64,000 nt of DNA from Adiantum capillus-veneris (GCA_014529385.2 CM043957.1:87080381-87144380); one strand, 5' to 3'; positions 12,707-22,864 are shown, numbered from the stretch's first letter. Made by a program: numbers and translations. The notes: generated by a model not told the origin, from the letters alone.

Positions 12707-13093
12707 TCCTACAAAAGAGCAGACAGAGCTATTGGAATTGAATTATATTTGAGGTATCAGCCACTCCCACCCTTACTTCATCGCGCATCGGGCGCGCTCC
12801 CGTCTTCACCGCTCATGTCTTACATGGCATAAGCCATGCAAGAGAAGGATCCAAATTTGTTTCAAGTCACTGTTTTTCTCAGAAGCAGTGCCATGCAGAT
12901 GTTGATGTCTATAGCTACCAAGCAACATACTCCAAGTACTTGGCAAGCTTTCAAGAAAATTTTTGCCCGAAGTTATATGGTTTCTGACATCTTCCTTCGG
13001 AGTGCAACTTCTGGCAGAGTGGGGTATCCTGAAATGCTTGCCATGGAAACCCTGGCAGATTATAAATTGAAATTTCTAGACATCTCTCAATAG
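12707..13093 (+). pseudogene. Leader and short gag remnant at the palindrome centre
   Basis: The leader piece (12775-12840, CATCGCGCATCGGGCG and flanks) matches the gypsy leader at 49610-49680. GGTATCAG just before it may be what is left of a PBS. The frame at 12836-13093 resembles a retrotransposon gag core (WQAFKKIFARSY) and ends LKFLDISQ, then a stop. PR, RT and IN are absent, so the element depended on another copy. Confidence 0.55.
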
Positions 13094-14268
13094 ATGTCTC
13101 TTCATGAGCAGATGACCTTGGAGGTTCAGTGTGATTGCTATCTCTTGGGATTACCATCGCCGCCAAAGAAACACTGTCTGTCCAAGAGCTGATGGACCAT
13201 GTTGTGCTCGGCTACGACCTCATGGAAGGAACCTAACCCTAATTTTTGATGCAGGTTTCAAGATGGAAAGTCAGTCGACTTTTCGAGCTCGATTGATGTC
13301 GAGATTGCTTTTTAAGTTTAAGTTCTATTTGATCTTGTTTGGTGATCCTGTTTGGAATTTGTTTGAAATGGATGATATCTGTTTTGAACCTGTTTTGGTG
13401 CCGATTTGAATTGTTTGACTCTGGTTTGATACTGGTTTCAATGATTGGTGATTTTACTCCTGGGTGGAGAAGTGAGAAATACTGTTTTGGTATTGTTTGA
13501 ACCTCTGAACGACGCAGGCTGATGCCTCGGGAGCGTTTCGTTGTATGTTTGAAAACCTCTGAACGACGCAGGCCGATGCCTGGGGAGCGTTTGGTTGTAT
13601 GCTTGTAAAATAATTGTTGGTGTGACTCCCGGCCCGGACCTGGATGGTTATGCGGGAGGAGTATTAAGAAGTCTGAGCAGTGGTTACTCTCAGCACCTCC
13701 AAACGACGCAGCCTACGGTCTGGGGGGCGTTTGGTTGTAAAAGGCCTCTATATCTCCCGGCCCGGACCTTTTTAGGTTATGCGGGAGGAGTGATGAGGGA
13801 GTCGTTGAATATCTCCCGGCCCGGACCTTGTTAGGTTATGCGGGAGGAGTGTTCATCGGCGGCTTTATGTTTCTATGTCCTGTAACATGCGTATGTGAGC
13901 ATTTGTGTTGCATTGTGATGTGCCAACAGTGAATATTCCTAATTGGATGAGATTGCCTGGGTATGTAATTTTAGTACATCAAGACACCCGAGGAAGATCA
14001 GTATACGGTCTGGGTGTGATGGCTAATTTTATTACGCCGGAATATCAAGAGTTCCGATCTGGACGAAAGGAGAAGCTAACTCCTTGATCAAAACAGCCGA
14101 AAGGAGAAGCAAACTCCTTGATCAAAACAACCGATAGGAGCAGCTAACTCCTTGATCAAAAGAGCAGAAAGGAGAAGCTAACTCCTTAATAAAAAGAGCA
14201 AATTGATTGTCCCTCGGAATGTCCCTCGGAAATTTTTGAGCTAACTTGAGTTGTTTTGCAGATATGCT
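13094..14268 (+). other. Right palindrome arm: non-coding 3' internal region
   Basis: Mirror of the left arm. It has CTCCCGGCCCGGACC...GGTTATGCGGGAG units at about 13626-13850, GACGCAGGC/GAGCGTTTGGTTG units at 13505-13735, and four hairpin units of about 34 bp (AAGGAGAAGCTAACTCCTT and variants) at 14066-14190. The left arm has only three of the last type. Confidence 0.8.
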
Positions 14269-14306
14269 GTAATCGCGGACGATTACTCTCTTTCAAGAAG
14301 GGGAGA
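14269..14306 (+). promoter_or_regulatory. Hairpin plus polypurine tract, right arm
   Basis: GTAATCG-CGGA-CGATTAC (14269-14286) is a perfect 7-bp stem with a 4-base loop, followed by the PPT AGAAGGGGAGA ending at 14306, one base before the LTR. Confidence 0.85.
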
Positions 14307-14419
14307 TGTAACAAACTACTGACGTGTCAAAGCCTAAAGAATGGAGCCAACTTACAGATGCCGGCCGAGGGGCCTAAACCCTAAGAAGCAGTAGAAAAAG
14401 TGTCACAGAGTGAGGACGT

Positions 14420-14575
14420 GGTAACCCTAATTGCTGAAACCCTAATTCTGAAAACCCTAACCCTAAAACCTGCAAACCCTAATTTCTGCCAAAAACCCTA
14501 ACTGCTGAACCCTAATTCTGAAACCCTAACCCTAAAACCTGCAAACCCTAATTCTAGAAACCCTAAGAAGAACAA
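14420..14575 (+). promoter_or_regulatory. Telo-box cluster in the LTR upstream of the TATA box
   Basis: About ten copies of ACCCTAA/AAACCCTA lie within 155 bp of U3. AAACCCTA (telo box) is a known promoter element of plant ribosomal-protein and cell-cycle genes. TTTGGGCC just before the TATA box resembles site II. The order fits a promoter for expression in dividing cells; activity is inferred. Confidence 0.55.
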
Positions 14576-14817
14576 GCAACAGAAGAAGAAGTCCTACCAA
14601 CTTATGGGGATCCCGTCCGATGGGGTCCCAAGTGACATAAAGGCATTAAAAATAAAGCAGAACACACTCAAAAGACTTTGCACATCAAAATATGATAATG
14701 CGGCACCTGTACGGACGTCCCGGAATTCGCGGCGGATTTTTAGGGAAATCCCGAAATTTTAGGAAAGTGATTTTTTGGGGTCAGCTTTTCATATTTGATG
14801 CTTTTAGGCTTTGGGCC

Positions 14818-14825
14818 TTTAAATA
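14818..14825 (+). promoter_or_regulatory. TATA box of the LTR promoter
   Basis: TTTAAATA, preceded by TTTGGGCC. The same block (GGGCCTTTAAATATGAG) is present in reverse at about 10245-10262 in the left LTR. Transcription would start some 30 bases downstream. Confidence 0.55.
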
Positions 14826-14997
14826 TGAGCCTTGGGAGTCCTCTCTGGCACTCTTCAGCGCGCAGATTGCAAAGGAGGTGCTCCCCGGCTGTTGTACTTT
14901 GCGAATCAGCACTAATATAAAGAAATACCGAAAGGGGCGCCAAGGTTTGGGGCCAATACTCTCTGGGGTGGAATTTCGCCACTCCGTGTTGCGTGTC

Positions 14998-15092
<95 letters not shown>

Positions 15093-15180
15093 CAGTTGTT
15101 ATTGAACAGTTGTTATTGAAGTGCTAAAAGTCTGTTCAGTCTGTTCTTTTATATTGTCACGTGGTGCCCGCATTTGTGAC

Positions 15181-15527
15181 ACATATGGTCAAGAGATTGT
15201 AGAGTATATAAATGCATACAATTACCTTGGGGTTGTCTTCATTGGACCAAGGTTTTCTTTGGGAAGAGCAGCAGAGACTAGACTGACTAGAGCTTTTGCG
15301 GCCTTGGGCGGCTTGGAGAGGATGTGTTTGCACGTTCAGTTCCAGGAACCTCGGACAAAGTTATGGCTCTTTCATACTTTAGTAGCCTCAGCTATGTTGT
15401 ATGGGGTGCAGATATGGGGACCTTCTGTAGGCCAGGATGGTTGGAGACATATGGAGAGGCCCTTGGTATCTATGATCTCTCGACTGATCAGAGCCAAGGC
15501 CTCCGTACCCAACGTTATCATTCGATC
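15181..15527 (+). pseudogene. LINE-A copy 4, right part
   Basis: Continues LINE-A ORF2 after the palindrome: TYGQEIVEY, FSLGRAAETRLTRAFAALGGLERM, FQEPRTKLWLF and MISRLIRAKASVP. It ends abruptly at about 15527 in ATCATTCGATCC, so the 3' half of the LINE is missing. Confidence 0.85.
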
Positions 15528-15779
15528 CTTACCGTACAGTACAACCGTACTCATCGTACAGTACACAGACTGATCGTATTGTACGGCTTCTTTTTTTTTT
15601 TGGGCCATTTGGGCGTCCGGATGCGAGCAGGAGCATAGCGATTTCATTTTTGTACTTAGGGCAGCGTAGTTTTTCCGTATTTTTACGTACATAAAAAATT
15701 TATCCATACGGAACGACATACAATATGTACAGATACGTACTCTACATTACGTATGGTACCACCTTGATAGCCACCTTCT
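15528..15779. other. Unassigned spacer rich in GTAC/CCGTAC inverted repeats
   Basis: CCGTACAGTACAACCGTACTCATCGTACAGTAC near 15528-15560 and CATACGGAACGAC...ATTACGTATGG near 15705-15760 give several short inverted repeats. A T11 run lies near 15591. No open frame is convincing. It could be the end of a small inverted-repeat element. Confidence 0.35.
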
Positions 15780-16200
15780 TGAGAAGTTTCGTCGCGAGAA
15801 TTTGCAAGGGATGCTCTCTTCCTAGTGCACAGTGGCTGTAACTTCTCTGTTTTCAGCCCCTAAACATCTCGATTAGGGCTATTTTCAGCAAAGCACTCAT
15901 AAAATTTCAGTCTTCTCTATTTATCCTACACATACACAAAGTTTGGTGCAATTCCATCGCAAAAAAGGCCCCTGTTTCGGCATTAGAGCGTGCACAGGTA
16001 AGAATTTCAGGTTATATGCAGAAAATTACAGCAAACTTATGTGTGTGCGTTTTTCTCTTGTGGTCATTGCAGGAATGATTTAGTATGAAGGGAACCAGCT
16101 AGCAGAAGATAGACTCTCTTATATGAGAGCTTCCGAGAAGGTTTAAGGAAGATAGACTCTCGTTTAAGAAAGCTTCCAAAATCTCACAGAAGAGGGAAAA
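15780..16200 (+). other. 3' internal tail of a gypsy element, ending in a PPT
   Basis: Non-coding. Two hairpin units (GAAGATAGACTCTC...GAGAGCTTCC) lie at 16097-16175, and the PPT AGAAGAGGGAAAA ends at 16200, directly before an LTR. At 15998-16072 a 75-bp segment begins GTAAGAA and ends TCATTGCAG, a good plant intron match. Confidence 0.5.
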
Positions 16201-16666
16201 TGTCACCAAATGATGACGTGGCATGATTGCCCACGGACTGTTGGCGTGGCCACTGTACGGACGGGTGACGTGGCTGACTGTACACATTTCCGGAATCTGC
16301 GCTAACATGCTAGCGTGGCAGACAGTACGGATTTCCGCGTTTTGCGCTGACAGATGCTGACGTGGCAACCTGTATGGAATTCCACTTTTTGCGCTGGCAG
16401 ATTTTGAGCCAGTTGCTTTTGAGGATTAGAGCTTTTGAGTTTGAAGCTTTTGGGGCTCTCCTATTAGCACCCCTTGTAATGTTTATTATAAGTTACCCAA
16501 GGGGGGCTCACTTCTCAGAACATCTAGACGCAGAGTCTCAGAGCGAGCACCCACGGGAGTTCTACTTTACTCAAAGATTAATATAAAAAGAAACACCAAA
16601 AGAGGGGCCAATCTTTGGGACCAATAGCTCGGGGCACGGAACTCCGTCGGGCAATGTCGACTCTCT
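16201..16666 (+). repeat. Gypsy LTR (family B), 3' end deleted at its CT tract
   Basis: Begins TGTCACCAAATGATGACGTGG and matches the LTR at 18442 through the shared motif ATAAAAAGAAACACC (16583-16597) to ACTCTCTCTT, where it is joined to gag. The U5 end, PBS and leader are missing. Confidence 0.8.
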
Positions 16667-17135
16667 CTTGATGAATATGCAAGAGATGTCATCACGAATT
16701 GGCATCACTTGAAAATGACAAAGAAAGATACATAGGATGACTACTGCCAGAGGTTTTGGGATACTTGTTTGCCAGTGTCTTCGTTTTGGAAGATTACTTT
16801 GAAAGACCAGATTGAGCGGTTTTGCTGTAATTTGCTAAAGAGATTCAAGACTATGCTTTAAACCAGAAGTCTAACTCCATTCAAAGACTTATGGGACATG
16901 ACTAAGCAACGATTTGAAATGCATGCCGGCTCATTGACTTATGAGATGGACAGGATAGTATCCACCTCAAAAAGGCAAGAGTCTGCCAATGAAGAGAATG
17001 AATCAAGGGAACCGGATGACAGCTCATCACCTGACTCTGAAGAATCGGAGAGTTCCAACGAACTAAGGGAACCAGATGAAGTTCATCAAACCATTCCAAA
17101 GAACGAGGAATCGGATGATAGTGAGTCTTAGGGTT
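16667..17135 (+). pseudogene. Chromovirus gag remnant
   Basis: Reading across stops gives the gag core WHHLKMTKKD...DYCQRFWDTC...DQIERFCC, parallel to DWHQLTSATCKSLLEYNRRF...EQIEKYCCGLPKG in the gag at 62660-62823. It is followed by MTKQRFEMHAGSLTYEMDRI and a Glu/Ser-rich tail (PDSEESESSNELREPD) with no zinc knuckle. Gag would package the element RNA. Confidence 0.65.
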
Positions 17136-17264
17136 TCGATGATTGACACTGACGTGCCAATGGATAGGCGAAGCGAAAAATGCTACCCCCAGGTCCTAGG
17201 GCACAAGGAAAGAAAGGAAAAAGGGAATCAGCTAGTAGATCATAACATTCCCCAGACCATGAAC

Positions 17265-17873
17265 AAGATTTTTTTGAAGCTGACCAATACACAAGGGACT
17301 TGGACACTGCTTTTGCCAAGGTCGGTGAGGCTTTAGAGAAGTCTCAAGAATGACATAAGAAGGCAGCAGATCGACATCGACGACTTGAAATTAAAGGAAG
17401 ACGATTGGGTGCTCTTACGTTTTGTAAAGGCACGCCTAAGGAAACGAAAGGGAAAGGAGCGGCTTTTTCAAAAGCTTAGCATGAGGTTAAATGGCCCTTT
17501 CCAGATTAAAGAAAAGATAAATGATGTCTCCTTTCGACTCAAGCTGCCTGATACTTGGAAGATTCACAATGCATTCCATGTGAGTCTCTTGAAACCTTTT
17601 AAAGGTGAGGTGCCAGTTGATGGGGAGCCTGATGAGCAACCCGAAGTGGAAGAGAGCCAGGAGATACTCGTTCCTGAAAAGATTTTGGCACCCAAGGAAA
17701 GAAAGATAAAAGGTAAAGTGATTCGACGGTTCTTGGTTAAATTCAAGAACTATCCGGCATTAGATGCGAAGTGGATGGAGGAGGAGAACCTAGCAGATAC
17801 TATTCAGATTTTGGAATTTTACAGTGAAGCATTCGATTTAGCATCGTCTACTCCGATAGATCCCCGGGCTTAA
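17265..17873 (+). pseudogene. Integrase C-terminus and chromodomain joined to gag
   Basis: 17265-17400 gives DQYTRDLDTAF and KKAADRH with one frame change and a stop. 17385-17873 is open: LKEDDWVLLRF, GPFQIKEKI, WKIHNAFHVSLLKPFKG, then the chromodomain-like VIRRFLVKFKNYPALDAKWM. Chromodomains steer chromovirus integration to heterochromatin. PR, RT, RNase H and the IN core are all missing between gag and this part. Confidence 0.8.
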
Positions 17874-18441
17874 CAAGGTTGAATCTGGTGCAGAGGGATT
17901 GCACAAGAGGGGAGTCACTCCGCTCTTTTGTCAACAGATTACCTCGATTGAATAAGGTCACTGATGTCCCCTTTGGGTTTCAGGGATATTGCTAGGCTGA
18001 CAGTATTCTGCTGAATGACGTTATGAACAGAATTCCCGAAATTGAACATGAATGATTTGTAGTCTCTCATTTGACTTGTTTGAGTGCAGGAACTGAAAGA
18101 CGAAATGACTACAGCATTTCGGTCTCATAAATCTCTATAGACATGATCGCAATAAGGATTAGTTAATCCGCTATTAGTGAGGTCCGGGATGGATCTAGAT
18201 GCGGTTACTAAATACGTTGCTGGCAGTCATGGTCTAAGATTTGTAATGAATTTTTCTGTGATTGATTTGTCATGTGATGTCCTATGATATCCCGTGATGT
18301 GACTCTCGTCTTCGTACAAGTGCTAGAGGTGTCGTGTCTAGTGCGTCGTACTTAGAGTCAATGTCTATTGAAATGGTTTATGGCCTTTGTTTGTTTTGCA
18401 GGCGTAATCGAGGGCGATTACAATTCTTTCAAGAGGGGGTA
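17874..18441 (+). other. 3' internal non-coding region, hairpin and PPT
   Basis: No gene. AAGGATTAGTTAATCCG (18150-18166) forms a short hairpin. GTAATCG-AGGG-CGATTAC (18404-18421) is a perfect 7-bp stem, and AAGAGGGGGTA (18431-18441) is the PPT before the LTR. Confidence 0.7.
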
Positions 18442-18970
18442 TGTCACAAAATGATGATGTGGCATGAATGCCCGCGGACTGCTGATGTGGCCACTGTACG
18501 GACAGGTGACGTGGTTGCCTGTACGGATTTTCGAAATCTACGCTGACATGCTGACGTGGTAGATAGTACAGATTTCCGCGTTTTGCGTTGACAAGTGGTG
18601 ACGTGGCAGACTGTACGGAGTTCCACTTTTTGCGCTGGCTGATTTTACTGGCAAATTTTGAGCCAGTTGCTTTTGAGGATTATTGCTTTTGAGTTTGAAG
18701 CTTCTAAGGCTCTGCTTTTAGCACCCCTTGTAATGTTTATAATTGACCCAAGCGGGCCCACTTCTCAAAACATCTGGACGCAGAGTTTGAGAGCAAGCAC
18801 CCGCGGGAGTTGTACTTTACTCAAAGATTAATATAAAAAGAAATACCGAAAGGGGTGCCAGTCTTTGGGGCCAATACCTCTGGGCACAGAACTCTGTCGG
18901 GCTATGTAGACTCTCTCTCTCTATTAAAGTTCAGAGATTATGAAGTGTTTGTTCGTGTGTTGCTATTGAA
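18442..18970 (+). repeat. Gypsy LTR (family B), 3' LTR, truncated at its end
   Basis: Starts TGTCACAAAATGATGATGTGG after the PPT. It follows the LTR at 44941/49425 to GTGTTGCTATTGA (18970) and then breaks off into minus-strand gag of another element. The shared motif AAAGAAATACCGAAAGGGG is at about 18837-18855. Confidence 0.85.
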
Positions 18971-19688
18971 TAAGCATTAAATTGATGCAACCAAGAATGA
19001 ATAACCGTAGCATCCATCTTACCATCATACTTACTGAAAGTCAACTTCTCTGTGACTGGGTTGTTGGAGTTCGAATCTCGGCTTGCGCCACTTGATGAAC
19101 TACCAACATCTTTGGTGGCTCGGACTTCGAGGTGAGAACCTGTCAAACCAATTCTTGCATGCGTAATTCTCTCTGTGCCTCACGATCGACCTCGAAGGCC
19201 GCTCGTCTTTCTTCGGCCGCCAAGCGCGCATCATCGTGCTCACGCTCCAAAGCTGCTTTTCTTTCTTTTCGTTCCTTGTCCACCAAGTGCGTTTGTTCAC
19301 GCTCGCGAATCATCCGTTCCTCGTAGGCTGCCTATCGTTCTTGGCGCTCACGCTCCAAGGTAACGCGTTGCGCTTCTTGTTGAGCCATCGCAATGCGATT
19401 CGCTTCTTGTTGTGCCATTGCAACGCGATTCGCTTCTTGTTGTGCCATCACAACACGATTCACTTCTTTTTGTTGTGCCATCATGTCCATCATCGACTTG
19501 ACCAAAGCCTCCATAGGATTTGGTAAAATCCGTGGCGTAGATGGGGAAGGGGGAGAGTCCGAAAAACCTCCCTCCGAAGGCCCCACTCTCCATGGCGAGA
19601 GCGATCCACTATTGATTGCACAAATCTCTACAATGCTTGGACTTGCCGTTTCTTACGCGCTCGTCTATTGCTTTGGAAAAAAGTTACC
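18971..19688 (-). pseudogene. Gag N-terminal part of a minus-strand gypsy element
   Basis: Minus-strand frames read PNPMEALVKSMMDMM, then an imperfect four-fold repeat of VMAQQEANRVA, an Arg/Glu-rich coiled coil (ERERQER), and TEKLTFSKYDGKMDATVIHSWLH, the usual opening of a gypsy gag core. Stops and frame changes break it. It is cut on the right by the hAT transposon and on the left by the plus-strand LTR at 18970. Confidence 0.65.
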
Positions 19689-19800
19689 CAGAACGGGAAC
19701 GGGAACGGGGAACGGGAACAGGGGCCTCCGGAACGTTTCCGGAACCCCCCCCCCCCCCAAAAAAAGAGGAACGGGAACGGGGGCCGGAACGGTAAGTTTA
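19689..19800. repeat. hAT terminal GGAACG array, left end
   Basis: About eight GGAACG/AGAACG units, a C14 run and an A7 run. Such subterminal arrays are typical transposase-binding regions in hAT elements. Confidence 0.7.
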
Positions 19801-20284
19801 AAATATACTTAAATTAGGTTGGATTTAACCTATATGTTAGTAGGGATCCATACACACCCATTAGTCCAAGTAGAATCCTATTTAGGCATGCTCTGCAATG
19901 ATTCTTCAGTCTTAAGGCTTACAGCAATTGTACAATACACAATACATGAATTGGGATCATCCTTTACAAAAGCATCTTGATTCTTCATAGAAAGAACATT
20001 AACTCAAAGTTGAAGAATAGAGTCCACACTCCACACAAAAGCTTGGAGCAAAAAGATGATAGATCGTAGATTATAAAGATGGCTTACAAGGCCAGCCAAG
20101 GCGCTACAAAAAGACATGTAGAGGCTAGAGTGCTAAATAACAACTGTAAGAGTCACTAGGTGACATGTCAAGACTCAACCACTCATAAGGTAGTGCAATA
20201 CAAAAAGGGGGGCAAAGCCAGCGGCCACAAAGGAAACAAATATTAAAAACCAATGAGCAATGAGTCATGACTCATGCCTGATGT

Positions 20285-22806
20285 TCACCTCTGGGTAGGG
20301 ACAGAAGAGTATCCCACCTCCCAATCTATAGTGGAGTCCTGGACGTCGTGAATATCATCCCAATCCTCCTGCATAGGCTCATCCTCATGCGTAGATCCTC
20401 CTGCCTCTCCAAGCGCCTCTGCCTCTGCCTCCATCTCCCACTGTAGAAAAGGATCTGTCACTTTGGATGCTGACTTGCAAAGCATTTTTAAGTTTGCACT
20501 GACAAAAACAAGGTCATTTTCTTTCTCCACTTCAAGTCGGTTCCTCTTTCTCGATGCAATGTGGCTATATACACTCCACAATTGCTCCAAGCAAGAGGAG
20601 CTAACCGCTTGGCTGAGAATGCGGACGACAAGTCGCTGAAGATCGGGACCATCTCAACCATTTTCTTGCCACCACAAGACGGAGGAAATCTTGGTGCGAT
20701 CAATTTGGGCATCGGCTGTCCCAAATGATCCTCGCATATCCCTGTAAAATGCAAGCTGATCCTTGATTTTGCGTTGCATGTCACGATCAGGGTGAAGCTC
20801 CTTCAAGATGGTGTTCCAATGTGTGTTTATCTCCGAATCATGCTCCTGCCCTGCACCCTAGAACTATGGGTCCAACACAAAAGATGCACCATGAAGAGGT
20901 GAACTATAGGCATTCCACCTGCTACTGGAAAGGTCTTTGATTTCTTCAAGCCTATATGGGTCCTTCTCATGCTCTTCAAGAGCCTCGACCATGCGATCTA
21001 TTGCTTCATAGACCTTGCCAATGCAAGGTTGCATACCATCCATCACTCTAAGCAAGTGGATCACTGGTTTCACCATTTTATCAATACTCTTTAGGGACTC
21101 CCAATACTAAGGATCCTCCACCTGCCCTGCACCCTAGAACTATGGGTCCAACACAAAAGATGCACCATGAAGAGGTGAACTATAGGCATTCCACCTGCTA
21201 CTGGAAAGGTCTTTGATTTCTTCAAGCCTATATGGGTCCTTCTCATGCTCTTCAAGAGCCTCGACCATGCGATCTATTGCTTCATAGACCTTGCCAATGC
21301 AAGGTTGCATACCATCCATCACTCTAAGCAAGTGGATCACTGGTTTCACCATTTTATCAATACTCTTTAGGGACTCCCAATACTAAGGATCCTCCACCTT
21401 CCCTGTACAAATGATCCCAGGGACTGTACTTGCATGGGAAGTCTCAGCAAACTCTGTACTGATGAAGAGCTACCGCACTGCACTTTAACACTCTACAAAG
21501 CGGCTTACCGTTAGATAGTTGTAGGCAAGGCGTGTCTCACAATACTTTAGAAGCACTTTGCCCCCCCGACCGCTTCAAGAACTCAGCTCGAAGTATGTTG
21601 TGGTTGTTGATGAAAGCAACCACCTTGGACGTGGATACAATGAGAGGCTCTATCCAAGGTAGTTTTCTAAAATCCTTCAAGAGGTTGTTAAGGCAATGTG
21701 CCATGCAAAAGGACACCGTGATGTGAGGATAAGCGCCTTCCAAAATAGCTCCATCTGCCCTGTTTGATGCCTCCCCATCGATGACTAGACCTATCACAAG
21801 GTCAGACCCAATGGTCTCTACGGCGGAGGCCCACTCACCCACAAGGACATCTGCTGATTTCCCTCTCTCCGTGGCGTCATGGGAGTGGGCAAAATACATC
21901 TCCCTTTGGAATAGGCAACAATGCTATGAATGGATCTCCTCCTTGTGTTGCTCCATCCATCCACAATGAAGGTCACGCAATACTTCGTCCATTGCCTCTT
22001 CATGTTGAGGGTTTCCATCTCCACAACGGCCTTCTCTCTATCGAGTAGAGTAGTGCGGAGGGCCTCGGAAGAGGGTGGCAGATAGCATGCCCCATACTCT
22101 CCAATCCTCATGCACATTGTCTTTAAGTACTCCGACCTACACAGTGCACACAAGAGGTATTAGGATTTACTATTTCGATGAGAATGAGAATCAAGATGGC
22201 AAATCATGAGAGAATGATAAGTCTTACCGAGCCTTTATGAAGGGGATGTGATCACGATAGAAAAAGCGTGCAACACTTGCATCCACATCCTCCTTCCTTT
22301 TTGGATCCCAAGTGGAAGGTGCGTTGGTGAGGTTTGGGAGTGGAGACCAGAGTAGTATTGGGCATTGAAAATGCCGATCGAAATGATGTAGCCCCCGTCT
22401 CCGCCGTTGCCGCATTACTATCACCACCGATCGATGAAGAAGGTGTAGAAAAGGGAAAAACCAAGTCGTTGGGGTCAATTGCGGGACGCTTCGGCTTGGC
22501 CGGGTCTTTCTCCTCTTTGTTGGCTTTGATGGTTGCATCCTTGGCTTCGAATACCTTCAACAATTGCTAGTTGACCGCCTTGCATATTGCTACTTGTTGT
22601 CCCTCTTGTTTAAGGAGGTGAGCATGTACTTTAGTTGTGCCAAATTGCCGTTCCAAGCCGCATAGCTTGCACTTCCATGCACGTGCACCACCGGCCTTTC
22701 CCAACACTCGGGAATGCGCTTCGTCCCACCATGAAGCTTCCTTCTTCTTCTTCTTCTTCTTCGCACCCAAGGGCACACATTCACTTGATGCGGAAGATTG
22801 GGCCAT
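20285..22806 (-). pseudogene. hAT transposase (BED zinc finger, DUF659-like, hATC), decayed
   Basis: Minus strand from ATG at 22806. The BED finger WKCKLCGLERQFGTTKVHAHLLK holds a CX2C pair and a downstream His. After an in-frame TAG at 22564 and a frameshift near 22320 comes FFYRDHIPFIKAR. An intron follows, GTAAGA at about 22229 to TGTAG at about 22140. Then SEYLKTM...VTFIVDGWSN (DUF659-type core) and VIDGEASNRADGAILE...FCMAHCLNNLLKDF. The C-terminal dimerisation region contains LEQLWSVYSHIASRKRNRL. At least two frameshifts plus a 276-bp duplication abolish activity. Confidence 0.8.
20846..21397. repeat. 276-bp perfect-looking tandem duplication in the transposase gene
   Basis: The block from CCTGCCCTGCACCCTAGAAC to CTAAGGATCCTCCA occurs twice, with the unit offset by exactly 276 bp (92 codons, frame kept). 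It duplicates MVKPVIHLLRVMDGMQPCIG and the next 50 residues. I see no difference between the copies, so it is recent. Confidence 0.9.
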
Positions 22807-22810
22807 GATG

Positions 22811-22816
<6 letters not shown>

Positions 22817-22864
<48 letters not shown>
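22817..22864. repeat. (GA)n microsatellite at the transposase 5' end
   Basis: It begins about ten bases upstream of the transposase ATG (22806) on the minus strand, so it would form a CU-rich 5' leader in the mRNA. The region 22865-23276 to its right holds GAGGCTT-rich low-complexity 5' UTR and no other gene. Confidence 0.95.

Larger units (their letters stand above)
9953..15180. mobile_element. Palindromic LTR retroelement (two inverted halves) with 5-bp target duplication
   Basis: The left arm (9953-12706) and right arm (13047-15180) are inverted copies of the same 3' internal region plus LTR, around a spacer of about 340 bp. The outer ends are GTCAC... and ...GTGAC, so both are the U5 end of the LTR. 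ACATA occurs at 9948-9952 and again at 15181-15185, and the interrupted LINE-A reads continuously across it. The whole palindrome therefore seems to have been integrated in one step. Confidence 0.8.
14307..15180 (+). repeat. Right outer LTR of the palindrome
   Basis: Starts TGTAACAAAC after the PPT and ends GCATTTGTGAC at the target duplication. Contents: clustered AAACCCTAA/ACCCTAA motifs (14420-14575), a TATA box in TTTAAATA (14818-14825), the shared LTR motif AAAGAAATACCGAAAGGGG (14920-14938) and a (CT)n tract at 14998-15088. Confidence 0.9.

Noticed and set aside
12412-13409. Conserved small protein in both palindrome arms (SQSTFRARLMSRLLFKF)
   Set aside because: The frames mirror each other because the arms are inverted copies; no known domain, and the frames end at different places.
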